DNA of 51,354 nt from Burkholderiales bacterium (GTDB lineage: Bacteria; Pseudomonadota; Gammaproteobacteria; Burkholderiales; SG8-41), in the NCBI GenBank assembly GCA_020854035.1, contig JADZGE010000043.1, forward strand, positions 1 through 51,354, in the 5' to 3' direction. Below, piece by piece: positions 18,022 to 26,977 of this stretch. The stretch's first letter is position 1, and the number at the start of each line of letters is the position of its first letter. The translations under genes were made by a program, and so were the position numbers. Under the pieces are notes generated by a model that was not told the DNA's origin, made no database searches, and saw nothing but the letters and a program-made list of their open reading frames with translations.

Positions 18022-18558
18022 ATGACCATGCCGGAATGCCACTGCCCGGGCGATCGCCGCGCCGGCGCCGGATTGCTGGCGGTGGCGCTCGTGGCATGCG
18101 TCGCCGTCGTCGCGGGCGGGGCGAGCGCGGTCGCGGCCGAGAAGAAGACCAGGGTGGCCCGCAAGGCACCGCCGCCGAAGTTGGAGCGCATCGACTGCAT
18201 GGTCGGCACCGAGGACCAGCAGGCGCGCATCGCCATCGAGGCGGTGGGCGGCCGAATCCAGAACTTCGCCTACTATGGCAAGACGAAGCCGCGCACGTGC
18301 TCGATGGACGTGAAGCGCGATGACGCCTTCAGCAAGTGGGAAGACAACGGCAGCGTCACCGTCGTCACGCTGGTTGACGATACCGGCGCCTTCCTGATCG
18401 ACAACGAGAAGGGCGGCTATCGTTTCATCTTTCGCGACATCGACCGCATGCGTTACTGCGGCATGGACGGCAAGATCAACGGCAGCCTGACCGTGGTGCG
18501 CAGGCAGAACCGCTACACCTGCACCGTCGACCGCGTGATCATCGAGGGCCCGGACTAG
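18022..18558 (+). CDS. Exported conserved hypothetical protein
   Basis: A 178-residue protein with an N-terminal hydrophobic segment (about residues 15-38, ending ASAVAAE), so probably secreted or periplasmic. The mature part starts with a basic stretch (KKTRVARKAPPPK), then an acidic/polar beta-rich domain with four Cys (DCMVG, RTCSMD, RYCGMD, YTCTVD) that could form two disulfides. I do not recognise a named family. It starts a two-gene plus-strand unit with the cyclic-nucleotide-domain protein 23 bases downstream. ATG at 18022 or 18028 are both possible. Confidence 0.7.
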   Translation: MTMPECHCPGDRRAGAGLLAVALVACVAVVAGGASAVAAEKKTRVARKAPPPKLERIDCMVGTEDQQARIAIEAVGGRIQNFAYYGKTKPRTCSMDVKRDDAFSKWEDNGSVTVVTLVDDTGAFLIDNEKGGYRFIFRDIDRMRYCGMDGKINGSLTVVRRQNRYTCTVDRVIIEGPD

Positions 18559-18581
18559 CCGCTTCCGACCGGCCCGCCCCG

Positions 18582-19628
18582 ATGTCACCGGCACGCTTCA
18601 TCCTCGACGTCCCCCTTTTCGCCGGGCTCGACGCGGATGAACTCGCCGCGTTCGCGAGCCAGTTCCAGCCCGTGAGCTTCGAGCCGGGCGCGTGCCTCGT
18701 GCGCCAGGGGCAGCCGGCGGATAGCGCCTACATACTGGAATCCGGAACCGCCGAGGTCGTGACGGCGCTGCCGGGAGGCGGCGAGGCGGCGGTCGCGACG
18801 CTGGGGCCGGGCAGCGTGCTGGGGGAGATGGCGCTGATCGAAGGGGCCGCGCGGGTTGCCACCGTGATCGCGCGCTCGCCGGTATCGAGCTACGCGCTCG
18901 AGCGCGAGACCTTCCGCATGCTGCTCGCCCAGCGCAATCGCGCGGCGTTCGAGATCCAGCGCCGCATCGCGCGCGCGCTTTGCGCCCGGCTGCGCGAGTT
19001 GAACGCGCGCGTTCTCTCCGCCGGCGCGCCCGGGGGGGAGGCGCCGGCTTTTTCGCGGGAGGCCGTCACGGGCACGGGTGCGCCCGCGCCCGCGTTCGAC
19101 TACCGGGCTTTTCTGCCGTCGTTGCCGCTCTTTCATCGCATGAGCGGCCCGGATCTCGACGAGTTCGCGCGGCTCGGGCGGCGGCTTGATTTCTCCCGCG
19201 GCGAGCCGCTTTTCGAACAAGGCAGCCCGTCCGGGGAATGGTACGTCGTCGTGCGCGGCGCGGTCGAGATCGACCACGCGCGGGGCGAACACCGTCACAG
19301 GCTCGGGATCCTGGGTCCCGGGCGCCTGTGCGGCCTCGTCGCCCTGATGGAGGAGGCACCGCACAGCATGAGCGCGGTGGCTCGCGAGACCACGGCGCTG
19401 CTCGTGTTCGACCGGACCGGCTTCGAGCGCCTGTACGCGGGCGGCGATCGGCTGGCCGGACGCTTTCAGGACGCGGTGAACCAGGAACTCCTGCAGGCGC
19501 TCGCGCGCACCAACAACCAGCTGACGCGCCTCGTGAGCCAGGCACGGATCCGCGGCGCCCGGGAGCGCGAAGCGGAACTCTCCGCGCTCGAGCGGGCCCT
19601 GCGTACCCAGGACTGCCGCGTCTCCTGA
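18582..19628 (+). CDS. Protein with two cyclic-nucleotide-binding (Crp-type) domains
   Basis: A 348-residue predicted cytosolic sensor. Domain 1 (about residues 5-125) keeps the phosphate-binding cassette as LGEMALIEGAARVATV, with the Glu and Arg expected to hold cAMP or cGMP. Domain 2 (about 175-290) has LCGLVALMEEAPHSMSA instead, lacking both the Gly-Glu and Arg signature, so it is probably non-binding. A C-terminal helical region rich in Arg and Glu follows (LTRLVSQARIRGAREREAE). No DNA-binding domain is seen, so it is not a Crp-type regulator; it may regulate a partner. A linker rich in Ala, Gly and Pro joins the domains. Confidence 0.82.
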   Translation: MSPARFILDVPLFAGLDADELAAFASQFQPVSFEPGACLVRQGQPADSAYILESGTAEVVTALPGGGEAAVATLGPGSVLGEMALIEGAARVATVIARSPVSSYALERETFRMLLAQRNRAAFEIQRRIARALCARLRELNARVLSAGAPGGEAPAFSREAVTGTGAPAPAFDYRAFLPSLPLFHRMSGPDLDEFARLGRRLDFSRGEPLFEQGSPSGEWYVVVRGAVEIDHARGEHRHRLGILGPGRLCGLVALMEEAPHSMSAVARETTALLVFDRTGFERLYAGGDRLAGRFQDAVNQELLQALARTNNQLTRLVSQARIRGAREREAELSALERALRTQDCRVS

Positions 19629-19644
19629 GCCGGGCGCCGTCCGT

Positions 19645-19947
19645 TTACTTCCGCGGCGCGCCGCGGCCGCCGTCGCGCCGCCTCACCGCGTCGCGATCAC
19701 GCTCGGCCTGCCGCAGGGCGTCGGCATGCAACCATCGCAGAAAGCCGAGCATCGCGCAGGCGCCCGCGAGCCAGGCGCAGAGCGCGGCGAGCGTGAGGAC
19801 CATGGAGAGCAGCGTGGATTCGCGGGCGAGGACGGCCGCGAGCGCGCACCCCGCGGCGAGCGCGATGCCGGCGAGCATCGGCTGCCAGCGTGCCGCGGCC
19901 GGGGTGCGCAGCCGCCGGAGCCATTCGGTTGGGACCATGCCGTTCAT
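19645..19947 (-). CDS. Small inner-membrane protein with two predicted TM helices
   Basis: A 100-residue ORF. Two hydrophobic helices are visible (WQPMLAGIALAAGCALAAVL, then LSMVLTLAALCAWLAGACAM), followed by a charged tail rich in Arg, Asp and Gly. It lies 32 bases after the glutamine amidotransferase stop on the same strand, probably the last gene of that operon. I recognise no family. ATG at 19938 is an alternative start. Confidence 0.5.
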   Translation of the reverse strand: MNGMVPTEWLRRLRTPAAARWQPMLAGIALAAGCALAAVLARESTLLSMVLTLAALCAWLAGACAMLGFLRWLHADALRQAERDRDAVRRRDGGRGAPRK

Positions 19948-19979
19948 CCCGCGCGGATTCGTGGAGCGGGCGGCGTCGA

Positions 19980-20903
19980 TCAGTCGAGGTAATGGACCGC
20001 GACGCTCGGGCGCCCGCCGCGGGTGTCGGCGCAGATCATGGAATACTCCGGCACTTCGAGCCAGGTCGTGGTGTCGCGGGTCAACGGCTCGGAGGCGATC
20101 ATGATCGAATCGGCGGCATCGGCGCCGCCGGTCATGCGCCACTCGCCGTCGTGGCTGCCGTACTCGCTCCCGGAGGTGTACCACAGGCTCAGGAAGGCGA
20201 GGTTCGCCTCGTGCACCCTTGCGGGATCCTCGGTCCGGTAGCAGCCGAAGTCGAAGCAGTAGCGCACCGCCGCGAGGCTCTCGCCGGTCGTCATGAAGAG
20301 ATTCACCGAGGAGGAAGTCGCGATGCCGAGGCCGGCGCGGGCCCGCCTGATGGTCTTGAGCGCGCGGTCGACCGCCCGCACCAGCTCGTCGGCCCCGGCG
20401 GCGGCGCCGGCGTCGCCGAGCTCCGAGAGGATGAGAGCGTAGATCCACTCGCTGTCGGTCGTGCCGCGTATGGCGTTCCCGATCGCCGGGGCGATGGCGC
20501 GGGCGAGCAGCGGCTTCATCCGCGCGAAGTCCGCGAGGTCGCCGTTATGCGCGAGCGCGAGCCGCGCGCCGGGAAACTGGAAAGGGTGGACGTTCTGGAG
20601 CGAGATCTCCACGTCGGTCGAGTAGGCGACGCCACGCACGTGCGCGAGCACGCAGCTCGGGCGGATCTTCTCGGCGAGCGCCTTGAGGTTGCGGTCGAAC
20701 ACGGGGAGCGTGGTCGACGCGTAGGAGTAGGGCTTCTCCGGATCGCTGGAATGCCGGTCCCACGCCTTCAGCCCGAACCCCGCCAGATTGAGCATGTCGA
20801 GCATCTTGGGCATGTACGACTGCTTCACCAGCGCGCTGTCGGGCCGGTAGAGGAGATTGTCGAGCAGCACCGGCTGGCCGAGGTAGGCGAGGGCGCGGCA
20901 CAT
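19980..20903 (-). CDS. Class II glutamine amidotransferase
   Basis: A 307-residue N-terminal-nucleophile amidotransferase of the GATase type 2, YafJ-like group. Met1 is followed by Cys2, the catalytic nucleophile after Met removal (MCRALAYLG). Other family features: LAHVRGVAYS (substrate Arg), LALAHNGDLADF (oxyanion Asn-Gly) and RGTTDSEWIYAL (Asp-Ser-Glu). It lacks any synthetase domain, so ammonia would be passed to an unknown partner or the protein acts as a stand-alone amidase. The ATG is one base after the CaiB stop (TGAAATG), which implies translational coupling to that gene. Confidence 0.88.
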   Translation of the reverse strand: MCRALAYLGQPVLLDNLLYRPDSALVKQSYMPKMLDMLNLAGFGLKAWDRHSSDPEKPYSYASTTLPVFDRNLKALAEKIRPSCVLAHVRGVAYSTDVEISLQNVHPFQFPGARLALAHNGDLADFARMKPLLARAIAPAIGNAIRGTTDSEWIYALILSELGDAGAAAGADELVRAVDRALKTIRRARAGLGIATSSSVNLFMTTGESLAAVRYCFDFGCYRTEDPARVHEANLAFLSLWYTSGSEYGSHDGEWRMTGGADAADSIMIASEPLTRDTTTWLEVPEYSMICADTRGGRPSVAVHYLD

Positions 20904-20904
20904 T

Positions 20905-22128
20905 TCAGGTTTCGCTCCGCGCCGCCACGCGGCGGCGGTCGTAGACCACGCCGTCGGCGAAGAGCGTGTCGATGTCGCGCGCCCCGTAGCCGATTGCCCC
21001 GAGTACTTCGGCGGTATGCTGGCCGAGCCACGGCGCGGGGCGGCGGATGGCGGTGAGTTCGCCGCTCGACTTGATCGGCAGGCCGATCGACTTCATGCGG
21101 CCGATGACGGGGTGGTCGTACTCGACCACCATGTCGCGCGCCTTGATGTGCGGATCGGCGAGGATCTCGTCGTAGGCGTAGACCGGCCCGCCCGGCACCC
21201 GCGCCTCGTCGAGTTTCGCCACCCAGTGCGCCGTGGGCGCGGTGGCGAACACCTTCTCGATCTCCCGTTCGAGCTCGTCGACGTGCTTCAGGCGCGAGGC
21301 AAGATCGACGAAGCGCGGGTCGGTGAGCCATTCGGGCCTGTTGCAGGTGATGTTGCAGAAGCTCTCCCACAGCTTCCTGTTGTTCGCGCCGACGGTGACG
21401 TAGCCGTCCTGCGTCCTGTAGGCCTGGTACGGCGCGGAGCGCCGGTGGCGCGTGCCGGTCGCGGCCGGGATCTCGCCGCCGCCGAAATAGGCGCCCGACT
21501 CCCAGTGCGTCCAGGCGAGCGCCGCCTCGAGGAGCGAGGTCTCGAGGTACTGTCCGTTGCCGGTCCTCAGCTTGCCGATGAAGGCGCCGAGGATGCCGTA
21601 GAGCGCGGTGACGCCGCTCGAGATGTCGTTCATCGCGATGCCGACCTTGGCCGGACGGCCGCCGGGGTAGCCGGTCATCATCATGATGCCGGACATGCCC
21701 TGCGCGACGATATCGAAGCCGCCCCTGGCGCCGTAGGGGCCGCTCTGGCCGAACCCCGACATCGAGGCGTAGATGACGCCGGGGTTGGTCTTCGAAACCG
21801 TCGCGTAGTCGATGCCGAGCTTGCGCGTGACACCGGGCCGGAAGTTCTCGGTGATGACGTCCGCCTTCGCGGCAAGCTCAAGGACGATGTTCCTGCCGCG
21901 CGGGTCCTTCATGTCGAGCGCGAGGCTTTTCTTGTTGCGGTTGAGCACCGCGAAACAGTAGCTCTCGCCGTTCACCTTGGGGTCGAACCGGCGCGAGCCG
22001 TCGCCCTCCGGGAACGTCTCGATCTTCACGACCTCGGCGCCCATGTCGCCCAGCACCATCGTGCAGTACGGCCCCGCCATGATGTTGCTCAGGTCGAGCA
22101 CGCGGACGCCTTCGAGCGGCAATGCCAT
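20905..22128 (-). CDS. CaiB/BaiF family CoA-transferase (class III), copy 1
   Basis: A 407-residue class III acyl-CoA transferase moving CoA between carboxylic acids. N-terminal LEGVRVLDLSNIMAGPYC and TENFRPG are family hallmarks, and the catalytic Asp is present in GARGGFDIVAQGMSG (D139). ATG at 22128 is preceded by GAGGGG. An open frame extends far upstream antisense to two Bug genes but is not coding. It is coupled to the glutamine amidotransferase gene downstream, an unusual pairing, and is divergent from Bug 6. The acyl substrate is unknown. Confidence 0.92.
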   Translation of the reverse strand: MALPLEGVRVLDLSNIMAGPYCTMVLGDMGAEVVKIETFPEGDGSRRFDPKVNGESYCFAVLNRNKKSLALDMKDPRGRNIVLELAAKADVITENFRPGVTRKLGIDYATVSKTNPGVIYASMSGFGQSGPYGARGGFDIVAQGMSGIMMMTGYPGGRPAKVGIAMNDISSGVTALYGILGAFIGKLRTGNGQYLETSLLEAALAWTHWESGAYFGGGEIPAATGTRHRRSAPYQAYRTQDGYVTVGANNRKLWESFCNITCNRPEWLTDPRFVDLASRLKHVDELEREIEKVFATAPTAHWVAKLDEARVPGGPVYAYDEILADPHIKARDMVVEYDHPVIGRMKSIGLPIKSSGELTAIRRPAPWLGQHTAEVLGAIGYGARDIDTLFADGVVYDRRRVAARSET

Positions 22129-22275
22129 GAAATTCCCCTCGTTCCGGCCGGCGGAGCGGCCGCAGAAACGGCTCGACAGCGCAGTCCAGTATGTGGTGGA
22201 ATGCGGTCGAGGCCGGACGCGTCCACGTTGCGGATGCGCCCCGCCGGACAAAACATACAACGAAGGAGGAGAGAT

Positions 22276-23244
22276 ATGAAGAGGCTGCTCGGCTGCGTTC
22301 TGCCGCTCGTTCTCGCGGCATCGGGTTTCCCGCTTGCGGCCATTGCCCAGGCCTACCCGGTCAAGCCGGTCCGGGTCGTGATCGTGTTTCCGCCGGGCGG
22401 CTCGAACGACGTGGTCGGGCGCATCGTTTTCCAGAAAATGTCGGAAAACATCGGCCAGCAGTTCGTGATCGAGAACCGCGGCGGGGCGGCCGGCACCATC
22501 GGATCGGAAGTCGTGGCCAACAGTCCGCCCGACGGCTATACGATCATGGTGCAGTCCACCACCCACGTCGCCAACGCGCACCTCTACAAGAAGTTGCCGT
22601 ACGACGTGCTGAACGACTTCATCGGCATTACGCCGCTCGCGGTGCAGGTCGGCATGCTGGTCGTGCACCCCTCGCTCCCGGTGCACACCGGCGCGCAATT
22701 CGTGGCCCTGGCGCGCAAGCGTCCCGGCGAGATCGTCTATGCCTCCGCCGGCAACGGCAGCTACGTGCACCTCTCGATGGCGTTGCTCGCATCGATGATG
22801 CATCTCGACATGATCCACGTCCCGTACAAGGGCGGCGGCCCGGCCGGCACCGCGCTCGTGGCGGGAGAGACGCAGGCCATGCTTGCCACGATCGGCTCGC
22901 TGTCGAGCCACATCAAGAACGGGCGGGTGCGGCCGCTCGGGGTGAGCTCGGCGAAGCGCGCGGCGCAGTTCCCGGACGTTCCGACCATCGGCGAGTTCGT
23001 CCCCGGCTACGAGTTCACCGCGTGGGTGGGCTGCTTCGCGCCCAAGGGGGTGCCGAAGCCCGTCATCGACCGGCTCAATGCCGAACTGAAGCGCGCGCTG
23101 TCGGACCCCGGGGTCGCCTCCCGACTGAGCGCGCAGACGCTCGATCCCTTTCATCTCACGCCCGCGGAGTTCGCCGCGCGCATGAAGTCGGACTACGACA
23201 AGTACGAGAAGGTGGTGAGGATTTCCGGCGCACGAATCGATTGA
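22276..23244 (+). CDS. TTT/Bug family solute-binding protein 6
   Basis: A 322-residue canonical receptor with signal peptide MKRLLGCVLPLVLAASG ending near AIAQA. ATG at 22276 has a very strong AAGGAGGAG site. Motifs: VFPPGGSNDVVGR (ligand Asp preceded by Asn), SPPDGYTIMVQSTTHV, IHVPYKGGGPA, FVPGYEFTAWVG. It is a near neighbour and clear paralogue of Bug 7, sharing the NDVVGR and STTHV blocks, so the two likely arose by tandem duplication and may bind related ligands. Confidence 0.92.
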   Translation: MKRLLGCVLPLVLAASGFPLAAIAQAYPVKPVRVVIVFPPGGSNDVVGRIVFQKMSENIGQQFVIENRGGAAGTIGSEVVANSPPDGYTIMVQSTTHVANAHLYKKLPYDVLNDFIGITPLAVQVGMLVVHPSLPVHTGAQFVALARKRPGEIVYASAGNGSYVHLSMALLASMMHLDMIHVPYKGGGPAGTALVAGETQAMLATIGSLSSHIKNGRVRPLGVSSAKRAAQFPDVPTIGEFVPGYEFTAWVGCFAPKGVPKPVIDRLNAELKRALSDPGVASRLSAQTLDPFHLTPAEFAARMKSDYDKYEKVVRISGARID

Positions 23245-23291
23245 CGCGCGACGCCAGGCGCGGCCGGATGGTGGATACGCCGGCCGCGGAT

Positions 23292-23321
23292 TGAAGTGCA
23301 TCGGCGTTTCCCCTGATAATG
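23292..23321 (+). promoter_or_regulatory. Putative sigma-70 promoter upstream of Bug 7
   Basis: TTGAAG (23292-23297) and GATAAT (23316-23321) are separated by 18 bases in the gap between Bug 6 and Bug 7, about 45 bases before the ATG. This suggests that the second paralogue can be transcribed on its own. Sequence match only. Confidence 0.4.
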
Positions 23322-23367
23322 GGGTGGGCGAGGCGATCCGCGCCCGCCGCGTCGTCGCGAGTCCCCC

Positions 23368-24333
23368 ATGAAGGCTTCCGCTGCCATCGCTGCCGCTTAT
23401 CTTGCGCTCCTGTTTCTCCCACGCACCGTGCCGGCCCAGTCGTACCCGGTCAAGCCCGTGCGTGTCGTGATCCCCTGGCCTCCGGGCGGATCGAACGACG
23501 TGGTCGGGCGTGTCGTCCTGCAGAAAGTCTCGGAGGCGCTCGGGCAGCAATTCGTCGTCGACAACCGGCCGGGCGCGGCCGGATCCATCGGCGCGGACGT
23601 CGTGGCGAAGGCGCCGGCCGACGGTTACACGCTGATGGTGCACTCCACCACCCACGTGGGTAACGCGCACATCTACCGGAAGCTGCCCTACGACACGCTG
23701 AAGGACTTCACCGGCGTGGCGATCCTCGTCACCCAGCCCGGTGCGCTCACCGTGCACCCGTCGCTCCCGGTGAAATCGGTCAAGGACTTCATCGCGCTCG
23801 CGCGCAAGCGCCCGGGCGAGATCTTCTACTCGTCCTCCGGGAACGGCAGCGCGCCGCACCTGTCGATGGCGCTGTTCATCTCCATGACGGGCCTGAAGCT
23901 GGTGCACGTGCCCTACAAGGGCGGGACGCCCCAGGTAACGGCGCTCGTGGCGGGAGAGGCGCAGGCTTCGCTTGCCACCGTTTCCACCGTGCTCGCGCAC
24001 ATCCGGGCGGGGCGGCTGCGCGCGCTCGGAGTGAACTCCACCCGGGCGCTTGCCGCCCTGCCGGATGTCCCGCCGATCGCCGCCACGGTTCCCGGCTACG
24101 AGATGAGCCCGTGGATCGGTGTGTTCGCGGCGGCGGGCACGCCGCGCGCGATCATCGAGCGCCTGCACGCGGAAATCGACAAGGTGCTGAAGCGGCCCGA
24201 GATCGAGAAGAACCTGGCGAGCCAGGCGCTCGAGCCCGCGCTCGCCTCGATCGAGGAATTCAACGCGCGCCTGAAGGCGGACTACGAGAAGTACGGCAAG
24301 CTGATCCGCGCGGCGGGGGTGACGATCGAATGA
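23368..24333 (+). CDS. TTT/Bug family solute-binding protein 7
   Basis: A 321-residue receptor, paralogue of Bug 6. Signal peptide MKASAAIAAAYLALLFLP ending near VPAQS. Motifs: IPWPPGGSNDVVGR, APADGYTLMVHSTTHV, VHVPYKGGTPQ, TVPGYEMSPWIG. It has its own candidate promoter upstream. Convergent with the minus-strand Bug-MmgE operon. The NDVVGR ligand loop (Asn-Asp) is shared only with Bug 6 here and may mark a common ligand class. Confidence 0.92.
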   Translation: MKASAAIAAAYLALLFLPRTVPAQSYPVKPVRVVIPWPPGGSNDVVGRVVLQKVSEALGQQFVVDNRPGAAGSIGADVVAKAPADGYTLMVHSTTHVGNAHIYRKLPYDTLKDFTGVAILVTQPGALTVHPSLPVKSVKDFIALARKRPGEIFYSSSGNGSAPHLSMALFISMTGLKLVHVPYKGGTPQVTALVAGEAQASLATVSTVLAHIRAGRLRALGVNSTRALAALPDVPPIAATVPGYEMSPWIGVFAAAGTPRAIIERLHAEIDKVLKRPEIEKNLASQALEPALASIEEFNARLKADYEKYGKLIRAAGVTIE

Positions 24334-24420
24334 CCGCGCCATTCGTTCCCGGGGCGCTTGCCACCGCGATCGGCGCGGCGCGGCACCGTGGCGCAAGAAC
24401 GGCGGCAGGGTGATGCGCCG

Positions 24421-25827
24421 TCAGGCCGATATCCCGGCGAGCCGGTCCCACAGCGGCACGACGTCCTCCAGCCCGTCGATGCCCATGATCTCCTCGGCCA
24501 GACGCTCGGCGTCGGCTTCGGGCGCGCGCGCGGTGCGAAGGTTGCCGCGGAACTTGCCGAGCAGATCTCCTTCGCTCAGCGGGAAGTCAGGGTGGCCCAT
24601 GGCATTGGCCTGGGCCACTTCCCGCACGCCGAACGGGCCGTGGGCACGCAGCCGGCAGCCGCCGATGTCGCACGCCGCGGCGTCGTCGGCGCGGCAGGTG
24701 ATCTTCGCGATGAGCGCGGCGACCTCGGGCGAAGGAGGTATCTCGGTGTCGAGCTGGCGCGGCGTGACCTCGCCGCGCGCCAGCGCGACCGCGACCGACC
24801 AGTAGTTGCTGAACTGCGCCGCGACGCGTGTCACCGGCGAGCGCCGCTGCGGGAGGTCGCGGCCGACGACGTCGTGGGCCTGCGGGCCGACGACCAGCTC
24901 CACCCTCTCGATCGAGCCGGTGTTGGCACCGAGCCGCGAGCGCAGCTCCAGGGCCGCGCCGATGGCTGGATGCGTGAACCGGCAGGTGGGGTAGGGTTTG
25001 AACGACAGGCGCTCGATTTCGTGGCGCGCGCCGAGATCCCGCACCACACGCTGCGCGTCGAGGCGGCCGCGCAGGTAGACGCGGGAGAGCCCGTCCTCTC
25101 CCGTGAGCGGCTGCCTGACGCCCTGCAACCCGCCGCTCGCCATGAGGGCGGCGGTGACCGCGTTCGATGCCGCGAAGCCCGGCTGCACGTGCTTCGTCGG
25201 CGCGCCCTCGCGCGTGGATTGATGGTTGCCGCTCGCGAGGCAGTAGACGATGCCGAGCGCGTTGCGCACGACTTCCGGGCGGCGATCGATCAACCATGCC
25301 GCGGCGAGAGCCGCGCCGAAGTGGCCCAGAAGCGCGGTGTGGATCCAGCCGCCTTCGACGAGATCGAGCCGGGTCGCGACGCCCAGGCGGCAGGTGAGTT
25401 CGATGCCGTGCAGCACCGCTTCGCAGAATTCGCGCCCCGTGACGCCGCCGCGCAGGCCTGCCGCGGCGAACGCCGCGGGAATGGCGGCGGAGCCGGCGTG
25501 GAGCACGGCCTCGTCGTGGGTGTCATCGAACTCCATGACGTGGCCAAAGTAGCCGTTGCACAGCGCCGCCACCGGGGCCGGTACGCGCGGGCCGCCCAGT
25601 ACGCGCGCATCGGGCCGCCCGCCGCAGTCCACCAGCACCTTGAGCCAGGCCGGCATGCCCATGGCGGCGCGTCCCGCGACCGCCGCACCGATGTAGTCGA
25701 GGAGCTCGCGCCGGACGCTCGACTGCGTCGCGGCGGGCAGCGTCGTCCACCGTGCCTGCCCGGCGTATGCAATGAAGGCATCGAGCGCGGGTTCGGTGAC
25801 CTTTTGCGCGGACGGCTCAGTGCCCAT
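24421..25827 (-). CDS. MmgE/PrpD family protein (copy 5)
   Basis: A 468-residue MmgE/PrpD-fold enzyme. The catalytic loop HVMEFDDTHDEAVLHAG is complete (D101, D102, T103, H110). The lysine loop reads EGAPTKHVQPG, which keeps Lys but changes the following Pro and His. It follows Bug 8 by 43 bases on the same strand, the second Bug-to-MmgE operon of this window, so the enzyme probably acts on the ligand of Bug 8. The ATG at 25827 has no convincing Shine-Dalgarno. Confidence 0.9.
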   Translation of the reverse strand: MGTEPSAQKVTEPALDAFIAYAGQARWTTLPAATQSSVRRELLDYIGAAVAGRAAMGMPAWLKVLVDCGGRPDARVLGGPRVPAPVAALCNGYFGHVMEFDDTHDEAVLHAGSAAIPAAFAAAGLRGGVTGREFCEAVLHGIELTCRLGVATRLDLVEGGWIHTALLGHFGAALAAAWLIDRRPEVVRNALGIVYCLASGNHQSTREGAPTKHVQPGFAASNAVTAALMASGGLQGVRQPLTGEDGLSRVYLRGRLDAQRVVRDLGARHEIERLSFKPYPTCRFTHPAIGAALELRSRLGANTGSIERVELVVGPQAHDVVGRDLPQRRSPVTRVAAQFSNYWSVAVALARGEVTPRQLDTEIPPSPEVAALIAKITCRADDAAACDIGGCRLRAHGPFGVREVAQANAMGHPDFPLSEGDLLGKFRGNLRTARAPEADAERLAEEIMGIDGLEDVVPLWDRLAGISA

Positions 25828-25870
25828 GCGTCAATTCCACGGGTCGCGGCAGGCTACTCTGCCCGGGAGG

Positions 25871-26860
25871 CTACTCGACGCGCATGCCGGCCTGTTTCGC
25901 GATGCGCGCCCACTTCACGATGTCGTTCGCGATCACCTTGCCGAAGGCCGCGGGTGTCTCGATGATGGGCTCGGCGGCTTCGGCCGCCAGCCGCTTCGCC
26001 ATCTCGGGTTCGCGCAGGATTTCGGCGAGCGTCGAGTTCAGTTTCGTGATGATGCCCTCCGGCACGCCGGCGGGGGAGAGGATGCCCCACCAGATCGTGC
26101 CGTCGTAGCCCGGCACGCCGGCTTCGGAAATGGTCGGGACATCCGGGACGGTCGGCGAGCGCTTGAGCGACCCGACGCCGAGGGGTTTCAATCGGCCGGA
26201 GCGAATATGGGGCAGTGTCTGTATCAGCGTGCCGAACGAGACTTCGACCTGGCCGGTCACGACGTCGAGCATCGCGGGGCCGCCGCCCTTGTACGGGATG
26301 TGAGCCATCTTCACGCCCGTCATGCTGTTGAAGAGCTCGCCGCCGAAATGGTTGAAGCCGCCGATGCCGGACGATGCGTAGCGCACCTGGTTCGGGCGGG
26401 ACTTGGCGAGCGCGATCAGCCCCTTGATGCTGGTGACGGGCAGGCTCGGGTTGACGGCGATCACGTTGGGCCCGCTCGCGATCATCGACACCGGTGCGAA
26501 CGACCGGATCGGGTCGTAGGGCAGCTTGTGGATGGCGGGATTCATCGTGTACGAGGTGGATACGATGAGCAGCGTCAGGCCGTCCGGGGCGGAGCGCGCG
26601 ACAAGATCGGTGCCGATGATGCCGTCGGCGCCCGGGCGGTTGTCGGCGAGCGCCTGCTGGCCGAGGCGCTCGGTCATCTTCTGGGCGATGAAACGCCCGA
26701 GGATGTCGTTGCTGCCGCCGGGCGGAAAGGGAATGACGAGGCGGATCGGGCGGGAAGGGTACCGTGATGCATCGACCGCCTGGGCCGGGGCGGGACCGGT
26801 GGACACGACCGCGGCGTAGAGCGCTGCGCCCGCGGTGAACGCGAATCGGATCGGCGTCAT
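25871..26860 (-). CDS. TTT/Bug family solute-binding protein 8
   Basis: A 329-residue canonical receptor; signal peptide MTPIRFAFTAGAALYAAVVS ending near APAQA. Motifs: IPFPPGGSNDILGR, SAPDGLTLLIVSTSYT, AHIPYKGGGPA, GVPGYDGTIWWG. ATG at 26860 has GAAGGAGAG upstream. It is transcribed divergently from the CoA-transferase operon across a 117-base region holding an AT-rich palindrome and overlapping promoters, so both units may answer to the same regulator, probably the GntR protein encoded at 28326 (inference). Confidence 0.92.
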   Translation of the reverse strand: MTPIRFAFTAGAALYAAVVSTGPAPAQAVDASRYPSRPIRLVIPFPPGGSNDILGRFIAQKMTERLGQQALADNRPGADGIIGTDLVARSAPDGLTLLIVSTSYTMNPAIHKLPYDPIRSFAPVSMIASGPNVIAVNPSLPVTSIKGLIALAKSRPNQVRYASSGIGGFNHFGGELFNSMTGVKMAHIPYKGGGPAMLDVVTGQVEVSFGTLIQTLPHIRSGRLKPLGVGSLKRSPTVPDVPTISEAGVPGYDGTIWWGILSPAGVPEGIITKLNSTLAEILREPEMAKRLAAEAAEPIIETPAAFGKVIANDIVKWARIAKQAGMRVE

Positions 26861-26922
26861 GCTCTCCTTCTCCGGGGGGCGTCCGCAGTGGATGGCGCAG
26901 TCTAGGCCTAGGCGGCTTCGTT

Positions 26923-26948
26923 TGTCAAATCATTTAAATCATTTGACA
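26923..26948. promoter_or_regulatory. AT-rich near-palindromic operator candidate (GntR-type)
   Basis: A 26-base inverted repeat, TGTCAAAT at the left and ATTTGACA at the right, matching its complement at 24 of 26 positions. It contains two tandem copies of AAATCATTT and is strikingly AT-rich for this genome. It spans the -35 hexamers of both divergent promoters, an ideal place for repression. A GntR/FadR-type regulator gene lies 1.4 kb downstream, so this is its likely operator (inference). Confidence 0.55.
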
Positions 26949-26971
26949 CGAGCGGCCCGGCGCCGTAGCAT
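26943..26971 (+). promoter_or_regulatory. Sigma-70 promoter of the CoA-transferase operon, possibly leaderless
   Basis: A consensus TTGACA (26943-26948), a 17-base spacer and TAGCAT (26966-26971). The predicted transcription start falls at about the A of the ATG at 26978, and there is no Shine-Dalgarno, so the first mRNA may be leaderless. On the other strand TTGACA (26928-26923) with an 18-base spacer leads to TAGACT, the likely promoter of Bug 8. Confidence 0.55.
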
Positions 26972-26977
26972 GCCCCC

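Noticed and set aside
22129..24396. Very long open minus-strand frame upstream of the CaiB gene
   Set aside because: It is antisense to Bug 6 and Bug 7, has the Arg/His/Gly-rich make-up of shadow frames in GC-rich DNA, and only the part below 22128 has family similarity.
26902..26911. 10-base palindrome CTAGGCCTAG near the divergent promoters
   Set aside because: Short and lacking a second copy; it could be chance, whereas the 26-base AT-rich repeat next to it is far stronger.
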